From the NCBI GenBank assembly GCA_021786455.1, contig JAJYNF010000217.1, positions 1-9,276 of the forward strand: a stretch of DNA of 9,276 bases, in the 5' to 3' direction. This stretch comes from Acidobacteriota bacterium. Lineage in GTDB: Bacteria; Acidobacteriota; Terriglobia; UBA7540. Of this stretch, positions 1-7,614 are shown piece after piece (positions within the stretch are counted from its first letter, which is position 1; each line of letters opens with the position of its first letter). Below the pieces are notes generated by a model that saw only the letters and a list, made by a program, of their open reading frames with translations, did not search any database and was not told the DNA's origin. Position numbers and translations under genes: made by a program.

Positions 1-1
1 G

Positions 2-2125
2 CCGGAGGAAGCCGCGGACGGGCAAATCGTCGGCACGCCGGCGTACATGTCGCCGGAACAACTTTCCGGCAAACCCGTGACCGTCAAAAGCGACCTGTAC
101 GCGCTCGGCTTGGTGCTCTACGAAATCTTTACCGGCAAAAAGGCTTTTGAGGCTGCGACGCTCAACGAGTGGCGGCTGAAACATCTGGAAGAGGAACCGA
201 CCGCTCCTTCGAGCCACGTGACGGACCTCGACCCGGCGGCGGAACGAGTGATTCTCCGCTGCCTGGAAAAAGACCCCAAGCTGCGGCCGGCTTCGGCGCT
301 CCAAGTGGCCGCCGGGTTGCCGGGCGGCGATCCGCTGGCGGCCGCGCTCGCGGCGGGTGAAACACCGTCACCGGAACTGGTGGCGGCCGCAGGCGAAACG
401 GAAGGCTTTAAGCCAAGGACCGCCATCGCGTTTCTGGCTTGGATCGTGGCCGGGATCGTTGCGATTTGCCTGCTGAATGGCAGGACGAAGATGCCGGGGG
501 TGGTGCCGCTCGGCCAGCCGCCGGACGTGCTGGCAGCGAAAGCGAGCGACCTGATCCGGCAATTTGGCTACACCGCGACGCCGATGGATTCGGCTTACGG
601 ATATAGCTACGACAACGGTTACCTGCGCTACATCCAAAACCACGACAAATCTCCCGACCGCTGGCAACAATTGAAATTGGGCAATCCTTCGGCGATTGAA
701 TTTTGGTATCGCCAAAGCCCGAGGTATCTCGAACCCGAAATCTTTTTTGGTGGCGATCCGGTGAATGGCGCGGTGACGGCCGACGACCCGCCGCGAGATA
801 TTTCCGGAATGACTTATGCCGTGCTCGATCCGAGCGGGCGGCTGGAGGAGTTCGAGGCCGTGCCGCCGCAGCGGGAAGAAGTCAAGAGCGAGACTGCGAC
901 AGGTGCCGTCCTAAAGGCCGGCGCTACGGCCGCCGCGACCGCCGGTGCGACGGCTGCTACGCCGGATTGGTCGCCGCTGTTCAAGGCCGCAGGTCTCGAC
1001 GTGGCCCAGTTCAAGCCGGCGACGCCGGAATGGACACCTCCAACTTGGAGCGACACGCGCGCGGCATGGACGGGCACGGCGCCGGGGCGGTCGGATGTTC
1101 CATTGCGCGTCGAGGCAGCGGCTTATAACGGCAAGCCGGTTTATTTCCAGTTGATCTGGCCGTGGACGCAAGCTTCGCGGATGCAAGCGTCCAGGGAGAC
1201 GACGCGGAGGAAGGTGGTGCAGGCCGTCGGGATCATACTGCTGCTGGCAGTGCTGATTGCCGCCGTGCTGCTGGCGCGGCGAAACATGCGCCTGGCGCGA
1301 GGCGACCGGCGCGGCGCGTTTCGCCTGGCAGTCTTCGTTCTGGTAACCCTCCTGCTCGCCTGGGCGATGACCGCCCATCATCTTCCCACCAGCTACGAGT
1401 TCGGGCTTTTTGTGATGGGCGCGAGCTACTGCCTTTTTTACGCTGCCTTGGTCTGGTTGCTCTATATCGGGCTTGAGCCTTACGTGCGGCGGCGCTGGCC
1501 GAGCTCGATTATTTCCTGGAGCCGAGTGCTTGCCGGTCAGTTCCGCGATCCGCTGGTCGGCCGCGATGTTTTAACAGGCGCCGCGCTGGGCGTAGGCGTG
1601 AATCTCTGGTTCACGCTTCAACATTTTGCCGAAGGCTGGTTTGGAAAACTTCCGCCGGAGCCGCTTGTCCCGCTGCTTGGACCCGTCGAAGGGGCGCGCT
1701 TCGCAACGGGCCTCTTGCTATCGATCATCTCCCGTTATTTTGTCTTCGCGCTGGCCGTTTTCTTTTTGTTCTTCCTGCTGCGGCTTTTGTTCCGCCGGGA
1801 TTCAATTGCTGCGGCTGTTTTCGTTCTTATTTTCGTCGCGGCGATTGCTCTGCCCGGAAATTATCCGCTAGTGGATGCCGTTTTCGTCGCCGGGGCTTAC
1901 GGAATCCTGATTTTTATTTTGAAGCGATTTGGCCTCGTGCTGCTGGTTACGTTCTTCATAACAGACGTTTGGCTAGCGGTACTGGCAACGACGCCAAATC
2001 TTTCCGCCTGGTATGCCGTGTCCACCTACGTTGGCGTGGCGTCAGTTCTGGCGCTGGCGATTTATGGATTCAAAACTTCGCTCGCCGGCCGGCCGATTTT
2101 TACCGGCGCGGCGCTGGATGAGTGA
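2..2125 (+). CDS. Membrane-anchored Ser/Thr protein kinase, C-terminal part (5' truncated by window)
   Basis: Hanks-type Ser/Thr kinase; the reading frame is open to the left edge, so the ATP-binding lobe, HRD and DFG motifs lie outside. Visible protein is 707 residues (numbered from base 2). Seen: the activation-loop end GTPAYMSPEQ (residues 11-20, subdomain VIII), SDLYALG (30-36, subdomain IX) and the subdomain XI Arg in DPKLRP (Arg about 95). Then come a first membrane helix at about 138-158, a stretch of roughly 240 residues probably outside the cytoplasm (with an Ala/Thr-rich linker near 301-321), and about nine further hydrophobic helices from about 405 to the end. The kinase presumably phosphorylates cytoplasmic proteins; the target is unknown. 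The outer region and polytopic domain could sense a signal or have a separate membrane function; I recognise no enzyme motif there. It converges on the radical SAM gene. Kinase identity is secure; the role of the membrane part is unknown. Confidence 0.93.
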   Translation, partial: PEEAADGQIVGTPAYMSPEQLSGKPVTVKSDLYALGLVLYEIFTGKKAFEAATLNEWRLKHLEEEPTAPSSHVTDLDPAAERVILRCLEKDPKLRPASALQVAAGLPGGDPLAAALAAGETPSPELVAAAGETEGFKPRTAIAFLAWIVAGIVAICLLNGRTKMPGVVPLGQPPDVLAAKASDLIRQFGYTATPMDSAYGYSYDNGYLRYIQNHDKSPDRWQQLKLGNPSAIEFWYRQSPRYLEPEIFFGGDPVNGAVTADDPPRDISGMTYAVLDPSGRLEEFEAVPPQREEVKSETATGAVLKAGATAAATAGATAATPDWSPLFKAAGLDVAQFKPATPEWTPPTWSDTRAAWTGTAPGRSDVPLRVEAAAYNGKPVYFQLIWPWTQASRMQASRETTRRKVVQAVGIILLLAVLIAAVLLARRNMRLARGDRRGAFRLAVFVLVTLLLAWAMTAHHLPTSYEFGLFVMGASYCLFYAALVWLLYIGLEPYVRRRWPSSIISWSRVLAGQFRDPLVGRDVLTGAALGVGVNLWFTLQHFAEGWFGKLPPEPLVPLLGPVEGARFATGLLLSIISRYFVFALAVFFLFFLLRLLFRRDSIAAAVFVLIFVAAIALPGNYPLVDAVFVAGAYGILIFILKRFGLVLLVTFFITDVWLAVLATTPNLSAWYAVSTYVGVASVLALAIYGFKTSLAGRPIFTGAALDE

Positions 2126-2138
2126 AGGGGCAGGTGTG

Positions 2139-2228
2139 AGTTGGTAGCCATCGCCACCGATTTCGGGCTCTTTCCGGGTCCCGCGATTACGAACCCACGG
2201 CATAAAGGACATGCCGTGGCTGCCAACT
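2139..2228. repeat. Composite imperfect inverted-repeat element between convergent genes
   Basis: The outer arms AGTTGGTAGCCA (2139-2150) and TGGCTGCCAACT (2217-2228) are reverse complements with one mismatch, which would be a G-U pair in one transcript. They enclose a perfect hairpin at 2195-2219. The element starts 13 bases after the kinase stop and fills most of the 175-base gap before the radical SAM stop. It could be a REP-like or miniature mobile element, or a bidirectional transcript-end structure. There is no T-tract beside the hairpin on either strand, so a classical Rho-independent terminator is not supported. Confidence 0.6.
2180..2219 (-). repeat. Dispersed hairpin repeat, copy 1 (intact hairpin)
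   Basis: A perfect hairpin: CCACGGCAT (2195-2203), a 7-base loop, then ATGCCGTGG (2211-2219). It is preceded by CCCGCGATT (2180-2188). The CCCGCGATT block and GGACATGCC-N-TGG recur in the same order, orientation and nearly the same spacing at 3356-3397, on the other side of the radical SAM gene. The two short blocks are separated by 27 bases start-to-start here and 29 there. This points to a dispersed intergenic repeat family. The minus strand assignment is arbitrary. Confidence 0.65.
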
Positions 2229-2300
2229 ATCACGGCAAGCCGAATGAATGACGGCCGTATGATTGAGCCGCAGCGTCATAGGCCACGCATGTAAGCGCGC

Positions 2301-3302
2301 CTATAGGTGGGCCTTAGCCCGTTCTGCGCCGCCGAGGCGCTCGCCAATCTTCCGCGAGGCGGAGTAAATGCCGCCGACGGGGATGAATCCTGCCAGCTTG
2401 ATTCGGGCGATCGCGGAAAGGCCGGCGCTCGCCATGCAACCGCACTCGGAGCAGACGGGGCGGCCGCCGAACTGGCACGGCGTGATGCGCGTCGAGAGGT
2501 CGGCGGAAAAACACGCGGTCATTTGGGAGAAGACGCACTCGTCGGGCGACGCGGGCGGACGCAGATACGTCTCCAGCACGCCCGGCGGAATTTCCAGCTT
2601 GGGAAAAATCCGGCGGATGCGACCGAGCTCCGCGACGACCTGGGCGCGGTCGGGCGGCGTCAATCGCTCCTCGCTCACCTCGCCCTGCTGCGGCGTGTAA
2701 AGGCTGAACCAGATCTTGCGAACTTCGTCGCGCGCCGACCAGAAGGTGGCGAACTCTTCAAGATAACCTGGACGCCGGACTTGCTGCCGCGTGACCGTGC
2801 AGTGGACGACGAGCGAGTGGCCGGCGATGTGCTTCAGGATGCGGTCGTAAGTGGCGGGCGCGCGGCGCTGGTCGTGCTCGGGCTGAAGGCCGTCAATCGA
2901 GACGACCAGATGAAGGTTGGCGAGGCGGTTCCAGACGATCGGTATCGGGCGAACGGCGCTCGTGACCAGTTGAATCTTAACGCCCATGGCGTCGAGCTGA
3001 GGGAGAAGGATTTCCAGCTCGCGGTAGCGCACCAGCGGCTCGCCGCCAACGATGGAAAGAAAAATCGGACGGTGGCGGCGAACCAGGTGGAGAACTTTTT
3101 CGACCAGCGCCTCGCCCTTGAAATCGCTGAGCTGGGCCAGCGAGCCGACGGCGCCCAAATGGCCCGGCTCGTAAGCGTAACAGCCCGGGCAATGCAGCGG
3201 ACATTCGCGGGTGATCTCAATCGAAAGAAGCGGCCGCTGGCCTCCGAGCACCATTCCCCACGCGTGGATCACGCGCGAGACGGTTCCGTTCCGGGAATCC
3301 AT
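2301..3302 (-). CDS. Radical SAM protein with Cys-rich C-terminal (SPASM/twitch-like) region
   Basis: Predicted radical S-adenosylmethionine enzyme, 333 residues, cytoplasmic. Seen: the CX3CX2C motif ECPLHCPGC (Cys34, 38, 41), which would hold the [4Fe-4S] cluster that cleaves SAM; GGEP at 86-89, the SAM-contacting motif of the fold; and SIDG at 135-138. Near the C-terminus six cysteines fall in a short region (DEC, TAC, TPC, PVC, SEC, CGC), resembling an auxiliary-cluster SPASM or twitch domain, though I cannot match the full motif spacing. The frame extends to an upstream ATG at 3353, but I chose 3302 because AAGGAG lies 8 bases before it. Family members with such regions often modify peptides or act in cofactor pathways; the substrate here is unknown and no precursor peptide is evident nearby. 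The gene lies 138 bases after the efflux pump on the same strand, so read-through is possible. Confidence 0.88.
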   Translation of the reverse strand: MDSRNGTVSRVIHAWGMVLGGQRPLLSIEITRECPLHCPGCYAYEPGHLGAVGSLAQLSDFKGEALVEKVLHLVRRHRPIFLSIVGGEPLVRYRELEILLPQLDAMGVKIQLVTSAVRPIPIVWNRLANLHLVVSIDGLQPEHDQRRAPATYDRILKHIAGHSLVVHCTVTRQQVRRPGYLEEFATFWSARDEVRKIWFSLYTPQQGEVSEERLTPPDRAQVVAELGRIRRIFPKLEIPPGVLETYLRPPASPDECVFSQMTACFSADLSTRITPCQFGGRPVCSECGCMASAGLSAIARIKLAGFIPVGGIYSASRKIGERLGGAERAKAHL

Positions 3303-3310
3303 GGGTTTAT

Positions 3311-3316
3311 CTCCTT
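3311..3316 (-). promoter_or_regulatory. Ribosome binding site AAGGAG for the radical SAM gene
   Basis: On the minus strand AAGGAG is followed by 8 bases and then ATG at 3302-3300. This is the strongest Shine-Dalgarno match near the gene and decides the start in favour of 3302 over 3353 or 3323. Confidence 0.75.
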
Positions 3317-3355
3317 GGTTCATCGCGCGGATCGCAAAAACAGCGACAGGCACGC

Positions 3356-3397
3356 CCCGCGATTGAAAGTCTCTCCAGCATGGGGGACATGCCTTGG
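3356..3397 (-). repeat. Dispersed hairpin repeat, copy 2 (degenerate)
   Basis: Contains CCCGCGATT (3356-3364) and GGACATGCCTTGG (3385-3397), matching copy 1 at 2180-2219 exactly in the first block and with one mismatch in the second. The facing arm is reduced: GCAT (3378-3381) still pairs with ATGC (3389-3392), but two bases of the original arm are missing, so the stem is weaker. It occupies the gap between the RND pump stop (3441) and the radical SAM start (3302). The rest of that 138-base gap shows no convincing promoter or terminator. Confidence 0.6.
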
Positions 3398-3440
3398 GTA
3401 GGGCCGTTTGCCAAGCCGATTCGCCAATTCAGGACATATA

Positions 3441-6400
3441 TTATAACAATGCCTCATCCCGCCCCTGCTGCTCAAACCTTCCGAAACGCAAGGCGAGCGT
3501 GGGTAGCACCAGAAGGTTGAGCGCAGTCGAGGTCACCAGGCCACCCAGAATGACGATGGCCATGGGTCCCTCAATTTCGCGCCCCGGGTCGCCCGAGCCG
3601 AGAGCCAAGGGGAGCAGGGCTAAGCCCGTCACTGTAGCCGTCATTAAAATCGGCGCTAACCGCTCCGAGGCGCCGCGCAGGGCAGCCTCAAGACCCCACG
3701 TCTCCCCCTCCACTGAAACTAGATGCTCATAATGCGAGATGAGCATAATTGAGTTGCGCAGGGTGATGCCGAAAAGCGTGATAAAACCAATCAGCGCGCC
3801 CAGCGAAAGCGCCGTGTGGGTGACGAACGCCGCCAGGACGCCGCCCACCAAGGCAAAAGGCAAGTTGGCCAACACCAGCAACAGGTTTCTCCAATTCATC
3901 ATGACCACGGAGAGCAAAAGAATAATGACCAAGGCCGCCAGCAGCGAGTGGACCAGCAATTCTCGCTTCGATTTTGCTTGCGCTTCTGCCGTCCCGCTAA
4001 ATTCAAAATAGGTGCCCGCCGGAAATCGAACCTGCGCCTGGATTTCGCGCTGCGCCCGACGGATAAAGGGGCCGAGGCTACGGCCGGCGACACTGAGCGT
4101 CACTGCCTGAACCCTTCGGGCCCCCTGGTGGAGAATCACATAGCGGCCGGAGTGCTCCTTGACGTCGGCGAGCTGGCCGAGCGGAACGTAGTTGCCGGCG
4201 GGACTTTGAAGCGGCAATGCTGCAACCTCGCCGGGGTTCTGCCGTTTGCGCGGATCAAGCACGACGTTCACATTAAAGACCTCATTGCCTTGATACACTT
4301 GGCCCACATTGAGCCCCCCAAAGGCGGTTTGAACAGCGTTCAGGACCGAGACCGGTTCAAACCCCCAACGCGCGAGGCGCGAGGGTAGCAGCCGAATGTC
4401 CACCTCGGGCGTGCCTGGGGGCGATTGAATTCGTACAGCGCGCGCTCCCGGGATGGAACGCAGCACTTGCGCGGCCTGCTCCGCCTTACGGTCGAGAACC
4501 TTGAGGTGCGGGCCGTAAAGGTTAAGGACCACCGGCGAGGTGAAACCGGAGATAATCCCTTCTATTCTTTCTTTCAAAAAAGTGTTGACGGTAAACGTAA
4601 AACCGGGAAAGTTGCGTAGCGCGCGGCGAATGCCATGGAGGGCTGCTTCGTTCTGCTGCCCGTTTAAGGTCGGCTGAAGCGCGACATCAATTTCGCTCTG
4701 GTAAGGCCCCCTTGTGGAGGAAAGGTTCGCGCGGCCGGCTTTTTGGCCCACGGTGACGACGCCAGGAACGCCTAACAATGCGCGGGTGACCGGCCGCCCA
4801 ACGCGAAGAGAATTCCGGAGCGAGCTGCCCGGCAACCCGATCATGTGAACGATGTATTCTTCTTCACGAAACCGGGGGAGAAATGTGGAGCGGAACGTCG
4901 GCAGCGCCGCCAGCCCCAGCAGCGTCAGCCCGGCGACCGATGCCCCGACGAGCACGGGCCCACGTTCCACAATCAACAGCACACGGCGATAAACGGCCTT
5001 CAGAGCTCGCACGATCGGAGGGTCTTGTTCCCTCAGTTGCTTCTGGCCCAATAAAAGCAAGCAGAGGGCCGGCGTGACGGTCAGCGCAACGAGCAGAGAC
5101 GCGAGAACCGACAAGATATAGGCCACCCCGAGTGGTCGAAAAATCGCTCCCGGAATGCCGCTCATCAGGAGGATTGGGACAAAAACCACCACCACCGCGA
5201 ACGTCGCGTACACGACGGCGCTGCGCACCTCGATCGAGGCGTCCAAAACGACGCGCGCCACGGGCCGCGGATTTTCCGCGCGGCGATTTTCCCGCAGACG
5301 GCGGAGAATATTCTCCACGTCAATTACCGCGTCATCCACCACCTCCCCAATGGCAATCGCCAGGCCGCCTAGCGTCATGGTGTTGAGCGAGTATCCCATC
5401 CGCGTCATCACCGCGGTCGCGGCCAAGAGCGACAATGGAATGGCGGTACAGGAAATCGCCGCGGTCCGCAAATCGAAAAGAAAAAGGAAAATGACGATGA
5501 CCACCAGGATGGCGCCGACGGTCAGGGAAGCGCGGAGGTTATTGAGCGCCGTTCCGATAAACGTCGCGGGACGGAAAAGTGCCGTATCCAGACGAATTCC
5601 CTCCCGCTTCAGGGTTGGGTCGAGGCCTTTAAGCGCCTGATCCAGCCGATGAGTCACGGCGAGCGTGTTGGAACCGTACTGCTCGTTGACTCTCACAATG
5701 ATCCCTGGCTTTCCATCCACCAGCGCGGCCCCAATCGGAGGCTGTGGGGCTTCGACTACTCGCGCGACCTGTCCCAGCGTGACGTTGACACCGTTGTGGT
5801 GAATCAAGACTGTTCGCGCCAACTCCTGGGTCGTCACGGATTGGCCTTGTGGATAGAGAATAAAGCGTTGATTCGCCGTTTCAATGAATCCCGCGCCTCT
5901 CACTGCGGTCGCCCGCCTGGCTGCCGTGAGCACGTTATTCAAACTCAGGTCATATTGAATGAGCTTGCGAGGAATAATCTGGATTTGATATTGCTTAATT
6001 TGGCCACCCCAAATAGCGACGTTCGCCACTCCGGGCACAGCCTGCAACCTCGGCTTAAGCAGCCAATCGGCGATCGTTCTCAGTCGCATCAACGAGGTAG
6101 TTTTGGAACTCAGCCCCATCTCCATCACGTCCCCGGTTGAGCTGATCAGCGGCGTCATCACCGGCGACTGGACGCCAACCGGCAACCGTCCTTCGAGTGT
6201 CGCTAACTGCTCGGAAACCAATTGCCGGTCCAAATAAACATTGCTGGAGGGGTTAAAAACCACTTGCACATCGGAAAGCCCAGGAATGGATTTTGATCGC
6301 AACGACTCGATTCCGGTTACGCCATTGATGGCGAATTCGATGGGTTGGGTAACCAGCAGTTCCACCTGCTTGGGCGAGAGGCCGGGAGCCTCCGTATAGA

Positions 6401-6545
6401 TCGAAACGACGGGCGGCGCGAATTCCGGGAACACGTCGTATTTAGCCCGCGTCAGCGAATAAACTCCATACCCTAACAGGGCCGCCGCCAGAGCCAGGAT
6501 AATGCCCTTGCGGCGCAGAGCGGCGCGAACGATGCTACTCAGCAT
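3441..6545 (-). CDS. RND efflux pump, inner-membrane permease, CzcA/CusA (heavy-metal-efflux)-like
   Basis: Proton-driven inner-membrane pump of a tripartite efflux system, 1034 residues, normal for the family. Seen: N-terminal helix at about 14-31 followed by DVFPEFAPP (37-45), typical of CzcA/CusA-like pumps; the TM4 motif GEVVDDAVIDVEN with Asp404, Asp405 and Glu411, where Asp404 and Glu411 align by eye with CusA Asp405 and Glu412 of the proton pathway; helices 2-6 before residue 500, a second large periplasmic loop, then helices 8-12 with LFGITLRNS. The frame extends 17 codons upstream, but the start at 6545 is preferred: GGAGG lies 8 bases before it, it gives the family's usual N-terminus, and it is one base from the adaptor stop. 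The CusA substrate methionines appear mostly absent, so copper or silver specificity should not be assumed. Substrate unknown; family assignment firm. Confidence 0.93.
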   Translation of the reverse strand: MLSSIVRAALRRKGIILALAAALLGYGVYSLTRAKYDVFPEFAPPVVSIYTEAPGLSPKQVELLVTQPIEFAINGVTGIESLRSKSIPGLSDVQVVFNPSSNVYLDRQLVSEQLATLEGRLPVGVQSPVMTPLISSTGDVMEMGLSSKTTSLMRLRTIADWLLKPRLQAVPGVANVAIWGGQIKQYQIQIIPRKLIQYDLSLNNVLTAARRATAVRGAGFIETANQRFILYPQGQSVTTQELARTVLIHHNGVNVTLGQVARVVEAPQPPIGAALVDGKPGIIVRVNEQYGSNTLAVTHRLDQALKGLDPTLKREGIRLDTALFRPATFIGTALNNLRASLTVGAILVVIVIFLFLFDLRTAAISCTAIPLSLLAATAVMTRMGYSLNTMTLGGLAIAIGEVVDDAVIDVENILRRLRENRRAENPRPVARVVLDASIEVRSAVVYATFAVVVVFVPILLMSGIPGAIFRPLGVAYILSVLASLLVALTVTPALCLLLLGQKQLREQDPPIVRALKAVYRRVLLIVERGPVLVGASVAGLTLLGLAALPTFRSTFLPRFREEEYIVHMIGLPGSSLRNSLRVGRPVTRALLGVPGVVTVGQKAGRANLSSTRGPYQSEIDVALQPTLNGQQNEAALHGIRRALRNFPGFTFTVNTFLKERIEGIISGFTSPVVLNLYGPHLKVLDRKAEQAAQVLRSIPGARAVRIQSPPGTPEVDIRLLPSRLARWGFEPVSVLNAVQTAFGGLNVGQVYQGNEVFNVNVVLDPRKRQNPGEVAALPLQSPAGNYVPLGQLADVKEHSGRYVILHQGARRVQAVTLSVAGRSLGPFIRRAQREIQAQVRFPAGTYFEFSGTAEAQAKSKRELLVHSLLAALVIILLLSVVMMNWRNLLLVLANLPFALVGGVLAAFVTHTALSLGALIGFITLFGITLRNSIMLISHYEHLVSVEGETWGLEAALRGASERLAPILMTATVTGLALLPLALGSGDPGREIEGPMAIVILGGLVTSTALNLLVLPTLALRFGRFEQQGRDEALL

Positions 6546-6546
6546 T

Positions 6547-7614
6547 TCACTCCCCTCCCCGGTTGCCGGACGATCCGGAGGCAGAGCTCGACTCAACAGC
6601 CAGAAGCTCTTCCGCTCCTCCCGTCACTATTCGCTCGCCCGCCACAAAGTGGCGCGCTTCAAACCACCCGCCATGGATGGGCACCTGCGTGGCCACCCTT
6701 CTGCGTTCAAACCGATGGGCTGCTATCGCCACGTATGCCCAGGCTTGTCCACCCTTCCAAACCACCGCGCTTGAAGGAATGCGCACGCCGGTCTCAAGCA
6801 GACCCACACCGAAATGCGCCACCAGATTCACTTCCGGGACGAGCCCTGGACGGCCTCGAGTCAGGTAAATGAAATCCACCCCCTGAACACGCGGGTCCAC
6901 TTGCGGAAACGCCGAGACGAGTTTCGCCAACGCGCGCCCACCCGCGGGCAGCTCCAGCCCGACGACCGACGGCGGAGCGTAATGCGCTCCAAAAGGAAGC
7001 GTGAGTTCCACCAGCACTTCGCGCCGCGCGAGGACGTCCTGAAGGGTCACGGAGCCGCGCTTCTCCCATTTCTCCACAACCGGGCCCCAATTTCGGCGAA
7101 TGGAAGCCAGGGCCAACGCCAGTCCCTGGCGCGCTGTCCGAACATCCACTTCGTCACTGTGGTAAATTCCCGCTTGCGCCTCTACCGCCTTGGCGGACGT
7201 GTTGCGCTGGTCCTTGTAGAGTTCCTCCAGCCGCACATACTCTTGCTTCGCCACATTTGCCGCGATTTGCGCCTTTCGTACCTGCGCATCAGCCGCCTGA
7301 TAGGCTCCGACCAGGCTCACCAAGCCCGCGACGGGCGCCACCATAGCGGGCAATGATGTCCGTTGGCGCGCGCGCGCCCTCTCCAGCCTCGCCACCTGAA
7401 TGCCGAGATGCGCTTGCGCGACGGCGCTTAGACGAATAAGGATGTTTCCCTCGTCGTCCACGGCTTGCGGTGGGCGTAATGGCCTCGAGCCGACGGGTGG
7501 GACGGGCGCAGCGGCCGCAAAACCTAACCGAGCCGCCCGGTTGCGTATCCCCAGCCCAGCGATCAAGCCCGCAACCGCGGCGAAGATAAACCAGTAAAAT
7601 TGGGGTTTTTTCAT
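6547..7614 (-). CDS. Periplasmic adaptor (membrane fusion protein) of the RND efflux system
   Basis: Links the RND pump to the outer-membrane channel, 355 residues. Seen: a Lys-rich start (MKKPQ) and hydrophobic helix at about 6-23 with no lipobox Cys, so either a membrane anchor or an uncleaved signal; a Pro/Ala-rich linker; a short helical-hairpin stretch at about 105-175 containing RLEELYKD and SAKAVEAQ; WGPVVEKW (176-183); then a beta-barrel and membrane-proximal region with VRIPSSAVVWKGGQAW, a typical adaptor motif. The usual first lipoyl half-motif before the hairpin (a GD.V..GQ-type turn) is not recognisable, so this is a non-canonical member. The ATG overlaps the preceding gene's stop as ATGA, and GGAGG lies 8 bases upstream; the stop is one base before the pump start. 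Context and C-terminal motifs make the role clear although the N-terminal half is divergent. Confidence 0.85.
   Translation of the reverse strand: MKKPQFYWFIFAAVAGLIAGLGIRNRAARLGFAAAAPVPPVGSRPLRPPQAVDDEGNILIRLSAVAQAHLGIQVARLERARARQRTSLPAMVAPVAGLVSLVGAYQAADAQVRKAQIAANVAKQEYVRLEELYKDQRNTSAKAVEAQAGIYHSDEVDVRTARQGLALALASIRRNWGPVVEKWEKRGSVTLQDVLARREVLVELTLPFGAHYAPPSVVGLELPAGGRALAKLVSAFPQVDPRVQGVDFIYLTRGRPGLVPEVNLVAHFGVGLLETGVRIPSSAVVWKGGQAWAYVAIAAHRFERRRVATQVPIHGGWFEARHFVAGERIVTGGAEELLAVESSSASGSSGNRGGE
6554..6558 (-). promoter_or_regulatory. Ribosome binding site GGAGG for the RND pump, inside the adaptor gene
   Basis: GGAGG on the minus strand lies 8 bases before ATG 6545-6543 and within the last codons of the adaptor. 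It supports the 6545 start and translational coupling (TGAAATG junction). Confidence 0.75.

Noticed and set aside
1550..2125. CPBP-type intramembrane protease domain in the kinase C-terminus
   Set aside because: The multi-pass layout is suggestive, but the EExxxR and HxxxN-type motifs are not present.
2195..2219. Rho-independent terminator for the kinase or the radical SAM gene
   Set aside because: The hairpin is perfect but no T-tract follows it on either strand, so I list it as a repeat.
2042..2233. 63-codon minus-strand frame as a possible small precursor peptide near the radical SAM gene
   Set aside because: It runs through the inverted-repeat element and the kinase 3' end, lies downstream of the radical SAM stop, and has no convincing ribosome binding site or leader/core pattern.
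2307..3401. 364-codon plus-strand open frame opposite the radical SAM gene
   Set aside because: It uses the same triplet boundaries as the real gene on the other strand, where stops arise only from TTA, CTA or TCA codons, which are rare in GC-rich genes. Its translation is Arg/Ala/Asp-rich with no domain, whereas the minus strand has clear radical SAM motifs.
3303..3440. Own promoter for the radical SAM gene (TTGGCA-like hexamer in the gap)
   Set aside because: No -10 hexamer at suitable spacing could be found; the resemblance is too weak to call.
3816..4388. 190-codon plus-strand open frame opposite the RND pump
   Set aside because: Antisense register shadow of the pump coding sequence; no domain or ribosome binding site seen.
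6814..7356. 180-codon plus-strand open frame opposite the adaptor
   Set aside because: Shares triplet boundaries with the adaptor gene and has a charged, low-information translation; a shadow.
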